A program made the position numbers and the translations under genes. A DNA stretch of 64,000 nt, from the NCBI GenBank assembly GCA_013400975.1, contig WBMZ01011723.1, positions 1 through 64,000 of the forward strand, written 5' to 3'. This document shows, piece after piece, positions 49,001 through 61,630 of this stretch. The notes beneath the pieces are model-generated. The model worked only from the letters and a program-made list of their open reading frames with translations. It ran no database searches and had not been told where the DNA came from. Each line of letters starts with the position of its first letter. The first letter of the stretch is position 1. Source of the DNA: Atrichornis clamosus (lineage: Eukaryota > Chordata > Aves > Passeriformes > Menuridae).

Positions 49001-52000
49001 AGATGATATTGCTACCTACTCACTCCCAGGATAAATAACTCAATTGATCCAGAAAACTGACTACATTTCTTTCAGCTATAAAAATTAATCAAAATTTTAT
49101 CTGTAATTTTTTACTCTTTTCTCTGCCATTTTTTTCTCACGTCTGTATGCTTTTTCCAAACTTATTTTGCAATAACAAGTTAAATTTTGCATGTAGGCTT
49201 AGAAGGCAGGCATAGAACAGTTAAATAATAGTTACTAATTTTTTCCAGTTCCATTTCTGGTCCCCTCATGCATTTTTATATCTTGGTATTGTAGAAGGTC
49301 TGACTGCAGTTATCCTAAACTGACTACTGCATCAGTCAAAGCCTAGGTAAATCAAGAATAGAGAGATTAAAAAATGTCATTACTGCAGCCACTTATTTTT
49401 CCCTTGAGGTCACATCAGATACCAAACTCTTGCAGTTTAAAACTGATCCAAGGTATATACTGCAGCAGATTGCCCATCTGGTGTGACTTCAGAATATTAA
49501 AATCTTCTGCAGGCTATCAGCACAAGGACCAGTCAAAATGTTTGCAATCATCCAGACATCTTATTTCACACTACGTAGAGTTGTGTGATCTCCAATTAAG
49601 ATGTTCAGAATCACCAGTGTTAGCTTGTGATGAATGTTGATCACAGCACCCAACCACAACAGTTCTGCATTTCAGCTGCATCCGTCCAGATAACACACAG
49701 TTACTGAAACAAGGTTTTGTCTGTGATCCAAAATATTACAGAGAATCAAGAACTGTCATTTACAGAGTGTGAAATCCAACAACTTTCTAGACCCTGTTGA
49801 ACACTGTCACTTTAGATTAATGCGATACAATTCCTAAGTGATTGCAAAGCCATGAATTACATAAAACTGAATCTGAATAAATACAGCTTGTATAATCTCT
49901 CAGTTTAAAATAAATGGTTGTACAATGACAAACTTTGGTTCTAGATACACAGATCATTTTCCTTGATTTCCACCTAAAACATGCATAGATAATTATATCC
50001 ATCCCCATCTCCCTCTCACAAGCAATCCTAATAGACATGGGGATAAAACATTCAATTATGAGATTGTGCACATGTATAGTTCAAAGCTATAAAATACCAC
50101 AAGTCTGAAAACGGTACTGAACAATGTCTATTTTAAAATATGGATTATTTACTAAATATGGTGAACATTGAGAAATTATAACAGGTACTTAGTTACTTCT
50201 AGTCCTATTTGAAGACTGGAAAGTTAAGTGTGGAAAGCAACTTTATTCTGATATATCTGTTCTGATTAATTTTCTCATGTAAATGCAGGCAGAAACTAAA
50301 AGAGAAAGTCTAGAAATCAAATAGAGTTTAGGTGTCCTAGTTTTCATATGTAATACAGGTATCAAGCTCTGTGTATTAATCAAGATGTTTATTATTGTAA
50401 AATGCTAGAACTGTTTTTAATGAAAAAAATGCAATGCCCTAAAAACTTGATGTATCTTTGTAGAAGACAGACAGGAGATACAGACTGAGTCAGGAGAAAC
50501 ACCTAACAGTGAGAGAAGCTGTATGAAAGTCTTCAAATCAGTGGGCAGATTGGCAAAGGAGAATTCTAAAGAAAGATTTAAAAAATAATAATTAAGTTGT
50601 TTGTGGATGACACGTGACTTCTTCCTAGACTGAATGCCATCTGGGGAGAACACACAAAGATACTTGTTTAGAAACCTAACAAATTAATGATGGGACTGCT
50701 GTCATGTACTGATTAGACAGCTAATTTCTTCATATTGCAAAAGTTTCCAAGGTTGAATGAGAAGTTCTGGAAGTGAGAAAAAAACTATTGTAACAGAAAA
50801 GAGGGGAAAAAAACCCCAACAAAACAGAAAGATGGAAAAGATTTTGCCAAGAAAATGTGTTAGAACACTTAGGTTAGTAGCAGCATCAATTCTTTTAATC
50901 ACTGTCCAAGTAATTCTGTACAACAGGAGAGTATGTTTGCACCTTAGCACTTCCTACAGTTTTTGAAGTAGTTTAATATCCATAATTATAACAGCCTGCA
51001 GCAAAAAGAGTAAAGGAACAAGTCATTAAACCTTTTAGCGAAAAAAAATTCTGTCTTCAGTTTTCAGACTATCAAAAATTATTTTCAAAGATGTGCAGAT
51101 TACCTTGGAAGTATGATTATTCAAAATTTTATTCTCTGAGGATCACAAGAGAATTTTATTGTTAATTCCAAGGAGTCATTAATATTGCTATTTATATATA
51201 TCTGTGATTCTGAATTAATATGAATATGTATAATAAAATCTATTGACAGGGAGTGAAATTATTGACTGAAAATTGCTGAAATCCCCAGAACAGTTTGAGA
51301 GAATGAGACTTACTCTACCTGCCCTCAGCATTTAAATGTACTCTTCTAGTCTAAGCCAGGTACCAAAGCATGTTCTATAGTCAGTGAAGACACAGAAGGA
51401 TCTCCAGAGTTTCTTCTTTCCATTTGTTTTAAATTCATATTTTAAGAAGGATGAACTGCCTTTCGTAGATGCTAGTTTCTCTTCACTAGATAAAACTGAG
51501 AACTTCAGTTAAGTGCTAACTCATTAATCATAGAAAGAGCCTAGCTTAGTTCTTTACCTATTAGATGGCCCTTAGCTGGAGAATTTGGATCTCCCCTACA
51601 CATAAATGCTATGAAACTCCCACGTATTTTGTTTTATAGAACCATAATGCTTGGAAATACTTTCTCATTTCAGTTATATTGTCACTCATTCCCAGGATCA
51701 TTACTGACTTGTCACATGAAGGGCCACAGGAAAGTCACATCACCTAAGTAGAACTTGGAGTAATCATTACAGGGAGAAAGAGTCTTAGAGTGAGTAATAC
51801 TGATGTTGGGGGGTGGAGGGTAGGTGAGTCAAGCTCACAATATGCCTAAGCAATGCAGTTAATTTGGGATCAGTATCTTTCAACGCTCGGTTCTCAGCAC
51901 CATTCCATACATAATCCCCTCTGCTGCTTTTGCTGCTGAGCTCTTTGCCTTGCTCTTGCTCCGGTGCCTGCTGTTCTTCCAAAAACACTCTTTCTTGGTG

Positions 52001-52739
52001 CGCTATTGTTATTTCCAGCAAAGAATGCAAAAGAGTTGACCAGTGCACTGCTCTTAATCATTTATACTTAGAACCACTTTGGGACAACATTCTTCCTTTT
52101 TCCATGTTGTAGTTCATGTAAAGAAAGGTGTTTGAAAGTACATATCATCCATCCAAATGCCATATCTGGATTATCACATCTTGGCTGTCTGTATTAATCT
52201 CCCAGCATCCTGCAAGCCTGTGCAGAGCTTCATATTTCCTCTCTTTCAATGGGACAAAAAGACGTTGGTGCTTTTCTAGCTGGAAAACCTGCATCTATCT
52301 GACGTTCAGATTTGATGCTCACAAAACAGAAAGGTAAATAACAACTTTGTAAGCGCTTAGTAGGGTATAGTGATTGACTTCTTGATGACTTCCTGCTTGA
52401 TTTTTAATCTTGTCAAAGGCTATCCTAACTTCTTCAAGATCTCCTCTTCATTGGTACCAGCATGATTATTCAATACAAGGGGAAGTGAACTCATGAATAA
52501 AAATGAATACAGTTTTGTAGAGGGATGGGGATAAGGAATTACATTACTTCTCAGAGACTAATGGACACATTCATAATAATAGAGTATTTTTTCTTTCACA
52601 TTAATGGTGGCTGTAGAAGTAACAAACAAACCTCTCGAGACTCATGGGTTCATTCATGGGCTACACACACATGATGGATTCCTGCATGTATCACATCACA
52701 GAAAATAAGACAGACTTTCTCTCTGCCAGATATAAACAC
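46001..52739. other. Gene-free sequence, about 6.7 kb
   Basis: No gene or repeat family was recognised across nearly 7 kb, the largest such interval in the right half. It has a T-run at 48114-48128 and many AT-rich tracts. The longest frame (46782-47093, 103 codons) shows no domain. Confidence 0.5.
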
Positions 52740-53230
52740 TGTTAATCCTGATCTGCACATGATTCCCAAGCTTCATGTGTCTCATCACTGTGGATATGTC
52801 CAATCATCACTAGACTGTGTCTGACCCTTGTTACCATCACTGGAACTGATCGTAACCCTGATCTTTGGCCTGACTTCCTCAGACCTGCTTCATCATAACA
52901 AAGTTGCCTGACAGTCTGGACTACTGGTTAAACCTGGCTGGTTTCCTTGACTGGTCTTTCTTGCCTTGGTTGGGGTTAGCAGGATGGGCCCTGGCTACTA
53001 AGGCCCCTTGTCCCGCTGGCCATGGTATCTTCCTCAGCAACACCTCTCTTAGGGAGAGTGCTCATCCCTCACCATGTCCTGATACTTGAACAGAGCCTGA
53101 GATTCTGCTCTCTCTCAAAATTTTCCATTTATAGGGTAACAGCAACCATGTCAACTGGCCTGTGCTTCCCTTGGCAAATATACCTTGGTTTCCTAAGTCT
53201 CCATTCTGGTTAGGTTGTCGTACAATGAAC
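52740..53230. other. GC-richer patch, possible decayed repeat
   Basis: Relative to its flanks this segment is C/T-rich and internally repetitive in short words ('cctgatc', 'ctggtt', 'ccttgactgg'). I could not match it to a family. Frames at 52904-53089 and 53022-53213 have no domain. Confidence 0.25.
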
Positions 53231-56200
53231 ATCCTGAGACCCTATTGCCTACGGCCAGCTGAGAGGCAATCCCGTAATTATTACAATCCAATTTCTCTCA
53301 CTTGTCTACCTCCTCTCAGACACATACCTGAGAGCTAATTGCATCTCTAGGTCCTATAGGATAACCTCTCTATCATAATCCAACATAATCATCTCTCCAT
53401 TTCTGCAGAAATACTTTGTAAAAATAAGTGAAAGTGTTCATTCTTCTTAACCAACAGATTTCATTTATTATAACATAGGTGAAGCAATGGAAACTTAGGA
53501 GCTTTGTTCCAATTCACAATGTCATAAAACTGCCACTTAAGAAACTTCCTAGAAAAAAAGAACTAAGCTTAGCTATGCTGCACTGGAAGAGTACTTGTGA
53601 TGCAAAGTACACCCTCCAATTGCACTCTTCATCTTCCTATGACAAGAGATGAAGCTCCTATTTAACATAAGAAAGGCAGGGCATTGCACTCTGTAGAAAT
53701 GTATGACTGTGTGTGTTAAAAAGCCATTAAAAATCAGGTTGTTCATTGAAACTTGCCAAGGAACAGAGGATCAAAAAGTAATATGCAGATTGGATAGCAA
53801 CAGACTGACTTCTGTTACCCAAAAATAGAGAGTGTTTCAGGAATTTCCCTGATGATATATACTGGTTTTTTTAAAACAAGAGGAAGCATTTTTCTTAATG
53901 TACATGTGCAGTACTTACTGTAGCTGAATATTAAGTTGCAGTAACCCTATGATTATATCCACTACTCTTGCAAGAGGAAAAACTAGATTGAGAAACTTAA
54001 AGATGGATTAGAATAAGAAAATCAGAGAGAAATAAAAGCTATATAAACAAATTATAGTCAATTTTGAGACTTCCTCAATACATAACTAACTCATAAAAAG
54101 TATTACTCATGCACATACATATATGTGTTTATCTCTCTCTTTCCCTCCCTCTCTCTCTCTCTTTTAAAATGATACATCTGTCAAAAGAAAATAAGGGATT
54201 TCTGAAAGAAAACTGTATCATGCCCTAGTAGAAAGTAATATAAATTATCACAAGTGAAAATGAAAGACACAATCTTAGAAGGAAATTTGGAAAGTGAATA
54301 ATAAAAAAAATACAGAAGTATATTAAAAAAGGAAAGCTATGAGGAATTTGGAGAGTTATCAAGACGTAATGGAAGATAATTACATCTCAGAATTCTGACA
54401 GAAGGCTTAAAACCTTTACAGTGAATGCTGTGAAAAAATCACTATGCTTGATCACACTTCCACAGACCCTTATAGTCACAAAAAAACTTCAGCACAATTT
54501 TATCCTCTGGAAACATATTTATTTCCTTTTGGGAAAAATTGACTGTTTGCAATAATTTTACTAGGAATGCTTAACAGCATAATGGTAGAATAGACAAGGT
54601 TTGAACAGCTCATTTAATTCTTTAGGCAGCTCTGAAAATCCCACACGAAGTATAAAATTATGTAACACAGCCTTTATTGCAGCCCATGACACTCAGACCA
54701 TTTACAATTTATATCACCTGTCAGGCTTGGCCTAGTCACTTCAACTAAAGTTAGAACTGAAGATAATTTGGCCCATAATTAAATTACAAACCTGAACTTT
54801 ATAATAATGTAGTATGCAATGTATCCTAAATAGTGCCACAAATCACATCTCCAATATCCTCGTAAAGATCCATTTGATGAACTACATAATGGACTTCTTT
54901 ACTGATTTTTTCCCATCTAGGCAGTATCTTGAAGGAGGTATATTAGATTTCCTCAGCTGAATGAGAGGCTAGCCTAAAATTTTTTGTGAGAAATTATTAG
55001 CAACATGTAATCTACAATAAATTGATGAAGCAAACTACTTTCCTACTTCTTATATCCTCATCTGTTACAGGGTGACTTTGAAAGCTACAAGAAGGAGAAT
55101 GGTGCTATTCAGACCACAACTACTTCTACAAGTCCTTAAATTCTAACCAGAAAAGAGAGAAAATGAATCCGTTGCAAGTAAATTTTTCTTGATATTTCAA
55201 AAAGGCATAACATCAATAACAGGATTGTGACATATGCTGTCCTCAGGGATACTTTTCTCACCTGTATCTTTTGGAGTAAAGACAGTTATACAGCTGTACC
55301 TGCAGGATCTGCTAAAACCTGCAGGATCTTGCTTTGTTGTTTTCTTCAGTAACAACTCTCATAAGAAAAACGTACAGAAATATTTCAGACGAAACTCTCA
55401 GTGAAAACTTCATTTCAGCTTGAGTCCTTTAATTACATCTTTTTAAAGTGTCTGGAAATGACTGCCGTGCAAACCAGAAGAGCCTTGAAGTCCTCTGTGT
55501 CTCTCTAAAATCCAAATTTTTTGTAACTGTTGCAAGATACATTGACACAACACTGATACCATTGTGCAAGTGTGACTGTCCAAGACTCCTAGTGATAAAG
55601 AGCTGGAACCAAAATCAAGGATATTCTGGTTTCCAAAAGTATTTCTGCTTGTTACAGAAATGAATTGCAAGAAGTACAACCATAATACTTTTTATATAAG
55701 GGAAGAAAAGAACTGTTTTCAGAAGACTCTAGTTCAGATATTTTTAAGAATGAAGAAATGTATGTGACAAGAGGTCTGACTAGTTCAACTTTAGCAATGC
55801 TGTGATCCAAATGGCTCAAAGCTGCTTGTCTTTACAGACACTTCGACATACCAGGCATGACAGTATTTTCTTTAACTACCTGTCCTGTCATAAGTCCCTC
55901 CCTACTTTCACCTAAAATATTAAAAAATATTATACACATATTAACTAGCACACACTCACTCATCTGCCAGGGTCCCAGTGAATGATGGCAAACAATTATT
56001 TTGAGTACTTCCAACTGTACATAGTACGCTAGGCAGTCAAGGCAAATGAGAGCAAGAGATTTTAAAAGAGATGCATCATAAGCGGTACCATACATTCTTA
56101 AAGCATTGTATGAGCAAAACTATCTTGTTAAAGATCTCAGGGAATATAAAAAAGAAAGACTAATTTTTTAGCCTTCTCTTAGCTTAAAACAACCTAAAGA

Positions 56201-56389
56201 GCTGGACACTCTAAAATGAGTTAGTTTCAACCAATCCTTTTCCATCAATAAGGAACAAATATGAGTAGAGATAAGTGAAAAAACAACAATTTACTAACAA
56301 GTGAAACAGCAACAGGCAAAAAATAACAGTGAATAATAACTAGATAGAAAATTGCCAAATCTCACAAGCTCCAGGGGAACAAAGAGACA
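53231..56389. other. Gene-free AT-rich sequence
   Basis: No gene was recognised. A pyrimidine tract lies at 54132-54165. Frames are below 90 codons. Confidence 0.5.
54132..54165. repeat. CT-rich microsatellite
   Basis: A 34-bp pure pyrimidine tract made of 'tctctctcttt', 'ccctccct' and '(ct)n'. A simple repeat with no adjacent features. Confidence 0.9.
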
Positions 56390-57060
56390 ACTAAAATGTT
56401 TCCAAATCTCTTCCAAGATGGCTGCCCCCACTGCTGACCACATGTAGAGAGACAAAAGGAAAATGGCACCAGACCCTTTCTAAGATGGCACCCGCCACAG
56501 GCGATGGTGTGGTCCAGGAAACAAAGGGACAAAATGGTGGCAAAAAGATCCCTCCCGGGAAGGTAGGAGCTTACGGAGCAGCTCTAGTGGCAGATGAGAA
56601 GTGCCAGTGGGTATGGGGCCAGCACTGCTGCCGCCGCTTCCTCCTGCTGCCCGCGGCACTCCGTCAGTGTTGGTGCTGCTGTCCTCTGTGCCACGCGTGT
56701 GTTGGGGCCAGGCAAAAACTGGTCTGTTGGCGCCGACGTGGCATGACCTGGTCCCAGGGACCAGCTCGCTTTGCAAAGCTCTCTCCCTAACAGTTTTTGA
56801 TTGTGAAATGCAGCTTTTCTGAGCGGCTGCTGTTGCAAACCCAGAAAAACAAACAAACAAACAAGCAAGCAGAAAAACCAGCCTCCTGAAACAATCTCCT
56901 CCAAAGTGGAGTCTCCACCTTCAGCAAAGGCTGCCACGCAAAAGACCAGGTCGGCTCAAGTGTCCTGGCCTTTTAAAGGGACCGGCATCTCCCAACGGCC
57001 CTGCAAGTCTGGTTCTTGCTGTGCCGGGTCTTAAAGAGACAGTAACAATTTTTGGGCACA
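56390..57060. other. GC-rich CpG-bearing block with ATGGC motif cluster
   Basis: About 650 bp of GC-rich DNA lies abruptly inside AT-rich desert. Its left part carries four spaced ATGG-type motifs: 'ccaagatggctgcc' (about 56414), 'aaaatggcacc' (about 56460), 'taagatggcaccc' (about 56482) and 'aaaatggtggc' (about 56532). The first and third resemble the AAGATGGC core bound by YY1. The centre holds many CpGs (56630-56750). A (CAAA)n-like tract lies at about 56845-56872. On the minus strand, 'gtctctttaagaccc' and 'ccctttaaaagg' (right part) could be promoter-like. The frames at 56480-56860 and 56584-56937 (minus) and 56485-56790 (plus) have no recognised domain. It is best explained as an unidentified retroelement LTR/leader or a regulatory island. 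Confidence 0.35.
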
Positions 57061-59544
57061 GATAGATACGGAATACAATAACATTTTGGGTTACCCACGA
57101 CAAGCATTTAGTCTAAAGTCAGTTCGCAGATTCCCTCTAAACAGATTCATAACAAACAGAAATTTTCTTGGTGACGAGCTTAAGCAAAAGGAAAAGTCAA
57201 CCGTTTATGAAGGCTATTAAAAACAAAACTCCTTTTTGTCACATTTTAGTAGATTTATAGCTCTGTAACTTTTTGCAACTAAGTACATAACCATAATTGC
57301 ACATCAGAAAACGTCTAATAGATATTTCCCTTGTAAGAACGTAAGGCTAGTGTCATATTATGCTGCAAATTTTCAATTGCTTCCTTTTTCTGATTGATTA
57401 TAATGCATCTTCCAGCAGACAGTTTTAGCTATGGATTTTCATTTTTCCTAGTCTATGCCACAAACAGAATGCAGAGATGACATATATTACTACAATGGCA
57501 GTGACACTGAGTAAATGACAATCCAATGGTGTGCAAAAAGCCAAAATAATTGTTTGTTTTAGAGGAAAAAAACTAAAGCAAATTATCTTCAATAAAACTT
57601 TATTATTTGAACAGAGTACGAATTTTCTCATAACTGTAACATAAATTTGTTCATTTATTAGTATGATAAACTTGCTAACAACCAGGTTCATTAGTAAAGT
57701 TAATAGGCTAGACTAGATGAACAATTTGAGCGTTTCTCTACCTGTTATCTTAATAATGGAATAATATGTTTTGTGAACCACCCATGCTGTGAAAATTAAG
57801 TAAGATCTTATCCACATTGCATTAAGGATATTACATTGCAAAACATTTAAAATATTAATGATTGCTGTTGCAATCATTAAAAATACAAGTGTTAAAGATT
57901 TCCTTAGATAAAATAAGCATCAATTACCTCTATAAGACAGGAGGACAGGACATGTTTTTCCAATGTAACTTTTACTGGCATTATGAGATAACAATCATAT
58001 ATCTTGGTGTAACTCCTGTATTAACTGTTTGAAAAAGATGTTGGGAAAGGTATAAGATACATATTCAATTCATACAACTTATGAATAGCTATGCAAGTTT
58101 GAGGGATTGGGGCTGGGATCACCTGTTTGGTGCTTTTCAAGGGAGAAAGAAGAAGCCATTTTCCTGAAAAGACACATTTATCTGCCATTTGCTTTCTTCT
58201 GCCAAGCCACAGGAACAGTGGCTAACAAGGTTTTTCTTGCTAGTAAGCTTAAAGAGTATAATATTAAACTTGTATGCTTGTATGCTTTATTAAAACAACA
58301 TTGCTGACAAAATCCTTCCTAATGGTTTAATGTGACAGTTCAAAAGGATGTACCTTATGAAAGAACAGCTAATTGACTGTTTTATCTTCTTCTGTTGGAA
58401 AGAACTAGGTGTCTCCAAGTGAAATATGGACAACTGGCTAAACTCAGTCAAAGGCCAGCTTTGCTCAGGAATTCATTTGAAAAACTGCTTCTCTGGAACA
58501 ATGAATATTAGGAGACTATTCTTTTTCTTTTTTTTTTTTTAAGTACTGAGTCACAGCATATTTAAAGAAAAAAAAATAAAGAGATGGAGCAGAATGCTAA
58601 GAATCTAAATAAATCCATCAATCTAAAGGACTACTTTTGCAAATATCCATGGTTAACTTTATGCATATACTTTGTCTCTGACTTTTAGGTTGAAAAAATT
58701 CTCATTCCAGAACAAAAATAATGCAAAATGGCCAAGCTATTTGCATGCCCTGGACAATAAGTGTGCTATGACTAAATAGAATCTCTGCCCAGTTTTAGTA
58801 TTACTGATGCATTTCTTTCTCACAATTTTCTTCCTTGGTCATGATTAATCTTGGTTAACTAAGCTGTTGCAAGAGTGTATTTGTTCTATGAAACACCTAA
58901 CAAACATGAGAAGGGTAGTATAAAAAGATACTAATAATAGATCAAAAGTACTAACATTTACCTTTGGCTTAGTAAAACTGTCTGATAAATTATTCCCTTC
59001 AGTGTTTCTCTATTATTGCAACACAGTACCTTGAAAGTGATATATTGGCACAAGCCATTGTGTTCTACCACAGTGCAATTAGGAGGTCCATTTAAACAGC
59101 TTTATCGTATGCACACATAGGCTGATTAATTTTCTAATCAAATGTTCCAGGAAATCATTAACCATGACATTAAACAGTGTTCTGCTAATTATACTCTCCA
59201 CAAAGAATTCCAATATAAATTTACCAAGCATCTATTGAAAGGTGTCAAAGGATGAACAGTTTAATGTATACAAATAATTATGGCATCTACTCTGCGTAGC
59301 CCCACAACTCCCTCGCGTTAAACCCCAGCCCTGCAAAGGTCCAGTCTGGGGCTGAACTCTGCTACGTTTCACCAGAACTCTGTGTACTGGCAGATGTTAC
59401 ATTTGGTAGGTCAGTGCCTGTGTAAGCCATGGTGAAGGACTGAATGACAGAAGAGAAAGGAAATTTTTCTGGTTTAGAAAATACTCTAGAGATCTGAATG
59501 CTGAGTGTTAGCCTTCCTTTTCTTAATGATACCATGTAGCGTAC
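57061..59544. other. Gene-free AT-rich sequence
   Basis: No gene or repeat family was recognised. A T-run lies at 58528-58540, and a small perfect hairpin 'aatgattgc...gcaatcatt' at about 57857-57879. Confidence 0.5.
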
Positions 59545-60001
59545 TGAAGAAGACACGGACTCCAGTCCACAGTATAACCGAGACTAGAAACCTTTATAAT
59601 TGTATACATAGTCTTTTTATAATATTTCTAATAACAGTCTGCACACCGTCCTAGACAGTAGCATTACAAATTATGTATTTGCTAACCAATCACACTACTG
59701 ATCACGCGTCCTGACGTAACTGTTCATGCGTCTACTTAGCCAATGGTATACTTGATCACGCGCTTTTAGCTACATGACTCTTCTATTGTATTAGCCAGTT
59801 GCTTGCTGCAGCATATGCATATGTTTTTACTGATAAGTCTACATTTTTCTGTAATTACTGTTATACGTAGAAACAGTGTTGCTTCTTCTTCTGCCTTAAC
59901 TAAGCACTTTTTGTCTAACTTCTCTGCTACCTCAACTAAGCAGCCTTTGTTTTACCCTTCTGCTACCTTGACTAAGCAGATATTGCTTTTACTTTCCCAC
60001 A
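59545..60001 (-). mobile_element. Solo ERV LTR, minus strand
   Basis: Read on the minus strand it starts TGTGGG and ends TTCA, giving TG...CA termini over 457 bp. The distal U3 (plus 59899-59978) holds three copies of a 36-bp unit centred on 'actaagca' (at 59899, 59935 and 59971). The middle U3 has a 54-bp tandem duplication: 'ccaat' plus 'tgatcacgcg' at 59686/59699 and again at 59740/59753. A CRE-like 'tgacgtaa' lies at 59712-59719. A TATA element, 'attataaaaag' on the minus strand, lies at about 59611-59623. The flanks 'gtac' (59541-59544) and 'gcac' (60002-60005) could be a 4-bp target duplication with one change. No second LTR or internal region is present, so this is a solo LTR. Its preserved structure suggests it is younger than other repeats here. 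R-U5 is unusually short (about 70 bp after TATA). Confidence 0.75.
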
Positions 60002-60004
60002 GCA

Positions 60005-60485
60005 CCTAACACTGAGATTTGGAAATAGATTTTCCCCTACATAAGACTCCAGTTTACATAATTATTTTAACTACTCTTAATTTAAAATAAAGATAAATGC
60101 AAGGTATTGATTGTAGTAATGAGAATTCAATTGCTTGCAAAGCATATGCAATTTGCTAGTTTACAGGGTAATGAAATATCTATTTATGTATTTCCCCACA
60201 AACCACAGTCTTGCAGCTCTTTCAGTGACAGAAAACAACAGATTGCATTAAACAAATGCAGACTGTAGGTACACCTGTTCTTTTGGCCTTGGCAGCACAG
60301 TTAACAGCTCCTCCACACAGACTGTGTCCGTGACAAAACAGAAACTCGGCTGCACGAGGATGATGGAAACACTGTCTGTTTTGTTTAAGGACTATATCTC
60401 TTCTGTGTCATTCTGCTTTCTTAACCCATCAAGATGTTATAAAAGTAATATGAGAAATATTAATTATATATATCTATATGTAGCT
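60005..60485. other. Gene-free AT-rich sequence
   Basis: No gene was recognised. Normal AT-rich spacer between the solo LTR and a CR1. Confidence 0.5.
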
Positions 60486-60772
60486 CTCTACAACTACCAG
60501 CAAGGAGGTTCTAGTGAGGCGGGGGCCAGTCTCTACTGTGACTGCAGTTGTGAGGACCAGAGGAAATAGCCTTAAACTGAGACAAGGGAGATTCAGATTA
60601 GATATTAGAAATTTTTTTTCACTGTTCGGGTGGTCAGGCATTGGAATTGGTTGCTTGGGGAGGTGATGTAGTCAGCATCCCTGGGGGGGATTTAAGAGGT
60701 GTCTGGTGCTGGGTGGTTGAACTGGATGATCTTAAAGGTCTCTTCCAAACTTGATGATTCTACGATTCTACA
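60486..60772 (+). mobile_element. CR1 LINE 3' end
   Basis: A plus-strand CR1. It runs from 'ctctacaactaccagcaagg' to 'gttctagtgaggcggggg', then 'gaccagaggaaatagcctta', 'gattcagattagatattaga' and 'ggcattggaattggttgc'. The end is 'gaactggatgatcttaaagg' and 'tcttccaaacttgatgattc', with 'tacgattctac' octamers. It belongs to a different subfamily from the copy at 11862. Confidence 0.95.
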
Positions 60773-61224
60773 TAATAATGCATATTTACATATAAAAACC
60801 AGTGCTCTAGTTATATTAGAAGGTTATACAGAAATAGATGAACCACTTTTTACCGGTCAAACAGGTATGGAGGTATGGAACTGGTATTTTTAACAAAACC
60901 ACTTGTTGGAAATCGGCATCCTAGGCCAAACAGGTGAGGGACCCGCCCCGTGTTTAGAGCCTGTAGAAGACAAGACAGGATTTGCACCGTAAGGAAATAA
61001 AACCTTCCTTCCTGTGTAAGTGTGAAAGTGTATCTTAACCCCTTAGATGGAGGCGGCCGTACCTCAAAGCGGGGTGATTTCCCCATCGTCTGCGGGTGCT
61101 GCCACAGAGCTGACGGGGCTCCCCTCGCTCCGCGCACTGCCCGCTGGGACGCGCAGTCCGGCGGGGCGGGGGGGCGCGAGCGCCCAGGTGCGGGCTGCCA
61201 GCGGGGCCCCGCCGCGAGCCGCTG

Positions 61225-61230
61225 ACTCAC
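61225..61230 (-). other. Candidate splice donor of a divergent transcript
   Basis: On the minus strand the sequence reads 'catctccggtgagtcagc', with the consensus donor GTGAGT starting at 61230. It lies 400 bp from the plus-strand start codon, inside the same CpG island and downstream (on the minus strand) of the CCAAT box. This would end the first exon of a divergent mRNA or long non-coding RNA. The open frame across it on the minus strand is GC-driven and cannot be taken as coding. Confidence 0.45.
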
Positions 61231-61630
61231 CGGAGATGGGCACCAGTCCCGCCAACCGGGAGGCGCCGTTGCCGCCCCGCCGCCGCGGATTGGCCGTGGC
61301 GGGGAGGCCGGGGGCGGTGCCGGCAGTGGCGGGACGGTTCGGACGGCGGGACGTTGCCGGGCTCCGCCAGCGGCGGCCGTTGGGAGCGCGCGCCCCGGTG
61401 CTGCTCGGGCGTGGCGGGATTAGGGGCTTCTCCTCGCTAAGTCCTTGGCTGTGTTGAGGCAGCGGCTTTAGCGCTGAGCTCCGCTCCTCCCCCCGCGGCG
61501 CCCTGCGTGGCCGAGCACAGCTAAGCCCCGCTAATCGCAGGCGCCCAGCTCGGCCAGGGCCGCCGGGCCTGGGCCCGGTCGCGGGCAGTGCTCCCACCCA
61601 TCCATCTCCCTTCCTCGCCGGTGCGCGGCC

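Noticed and set aside
56480..56860. 126-codon minus-strand frame in the GC-rich block
   Set aside because: Frames on both strands overlap in several registers, as expected from GC content; no domain seen.
57857..57879. Perfect short hairpin 'aatgattgc/gcaatcatt'
   Set aside because: A nine-base stem in AT-rich DNA is expected by chance.
61064..61597. 177-codon minus-strand open frame in the CpG island
   Set aside because: Long frames are expected in CpG-rich DNA; the peptide is Pro/Arg/Gly/Ala-rich on composition alone, and a splice-donor consensus interrupts it at 61230.
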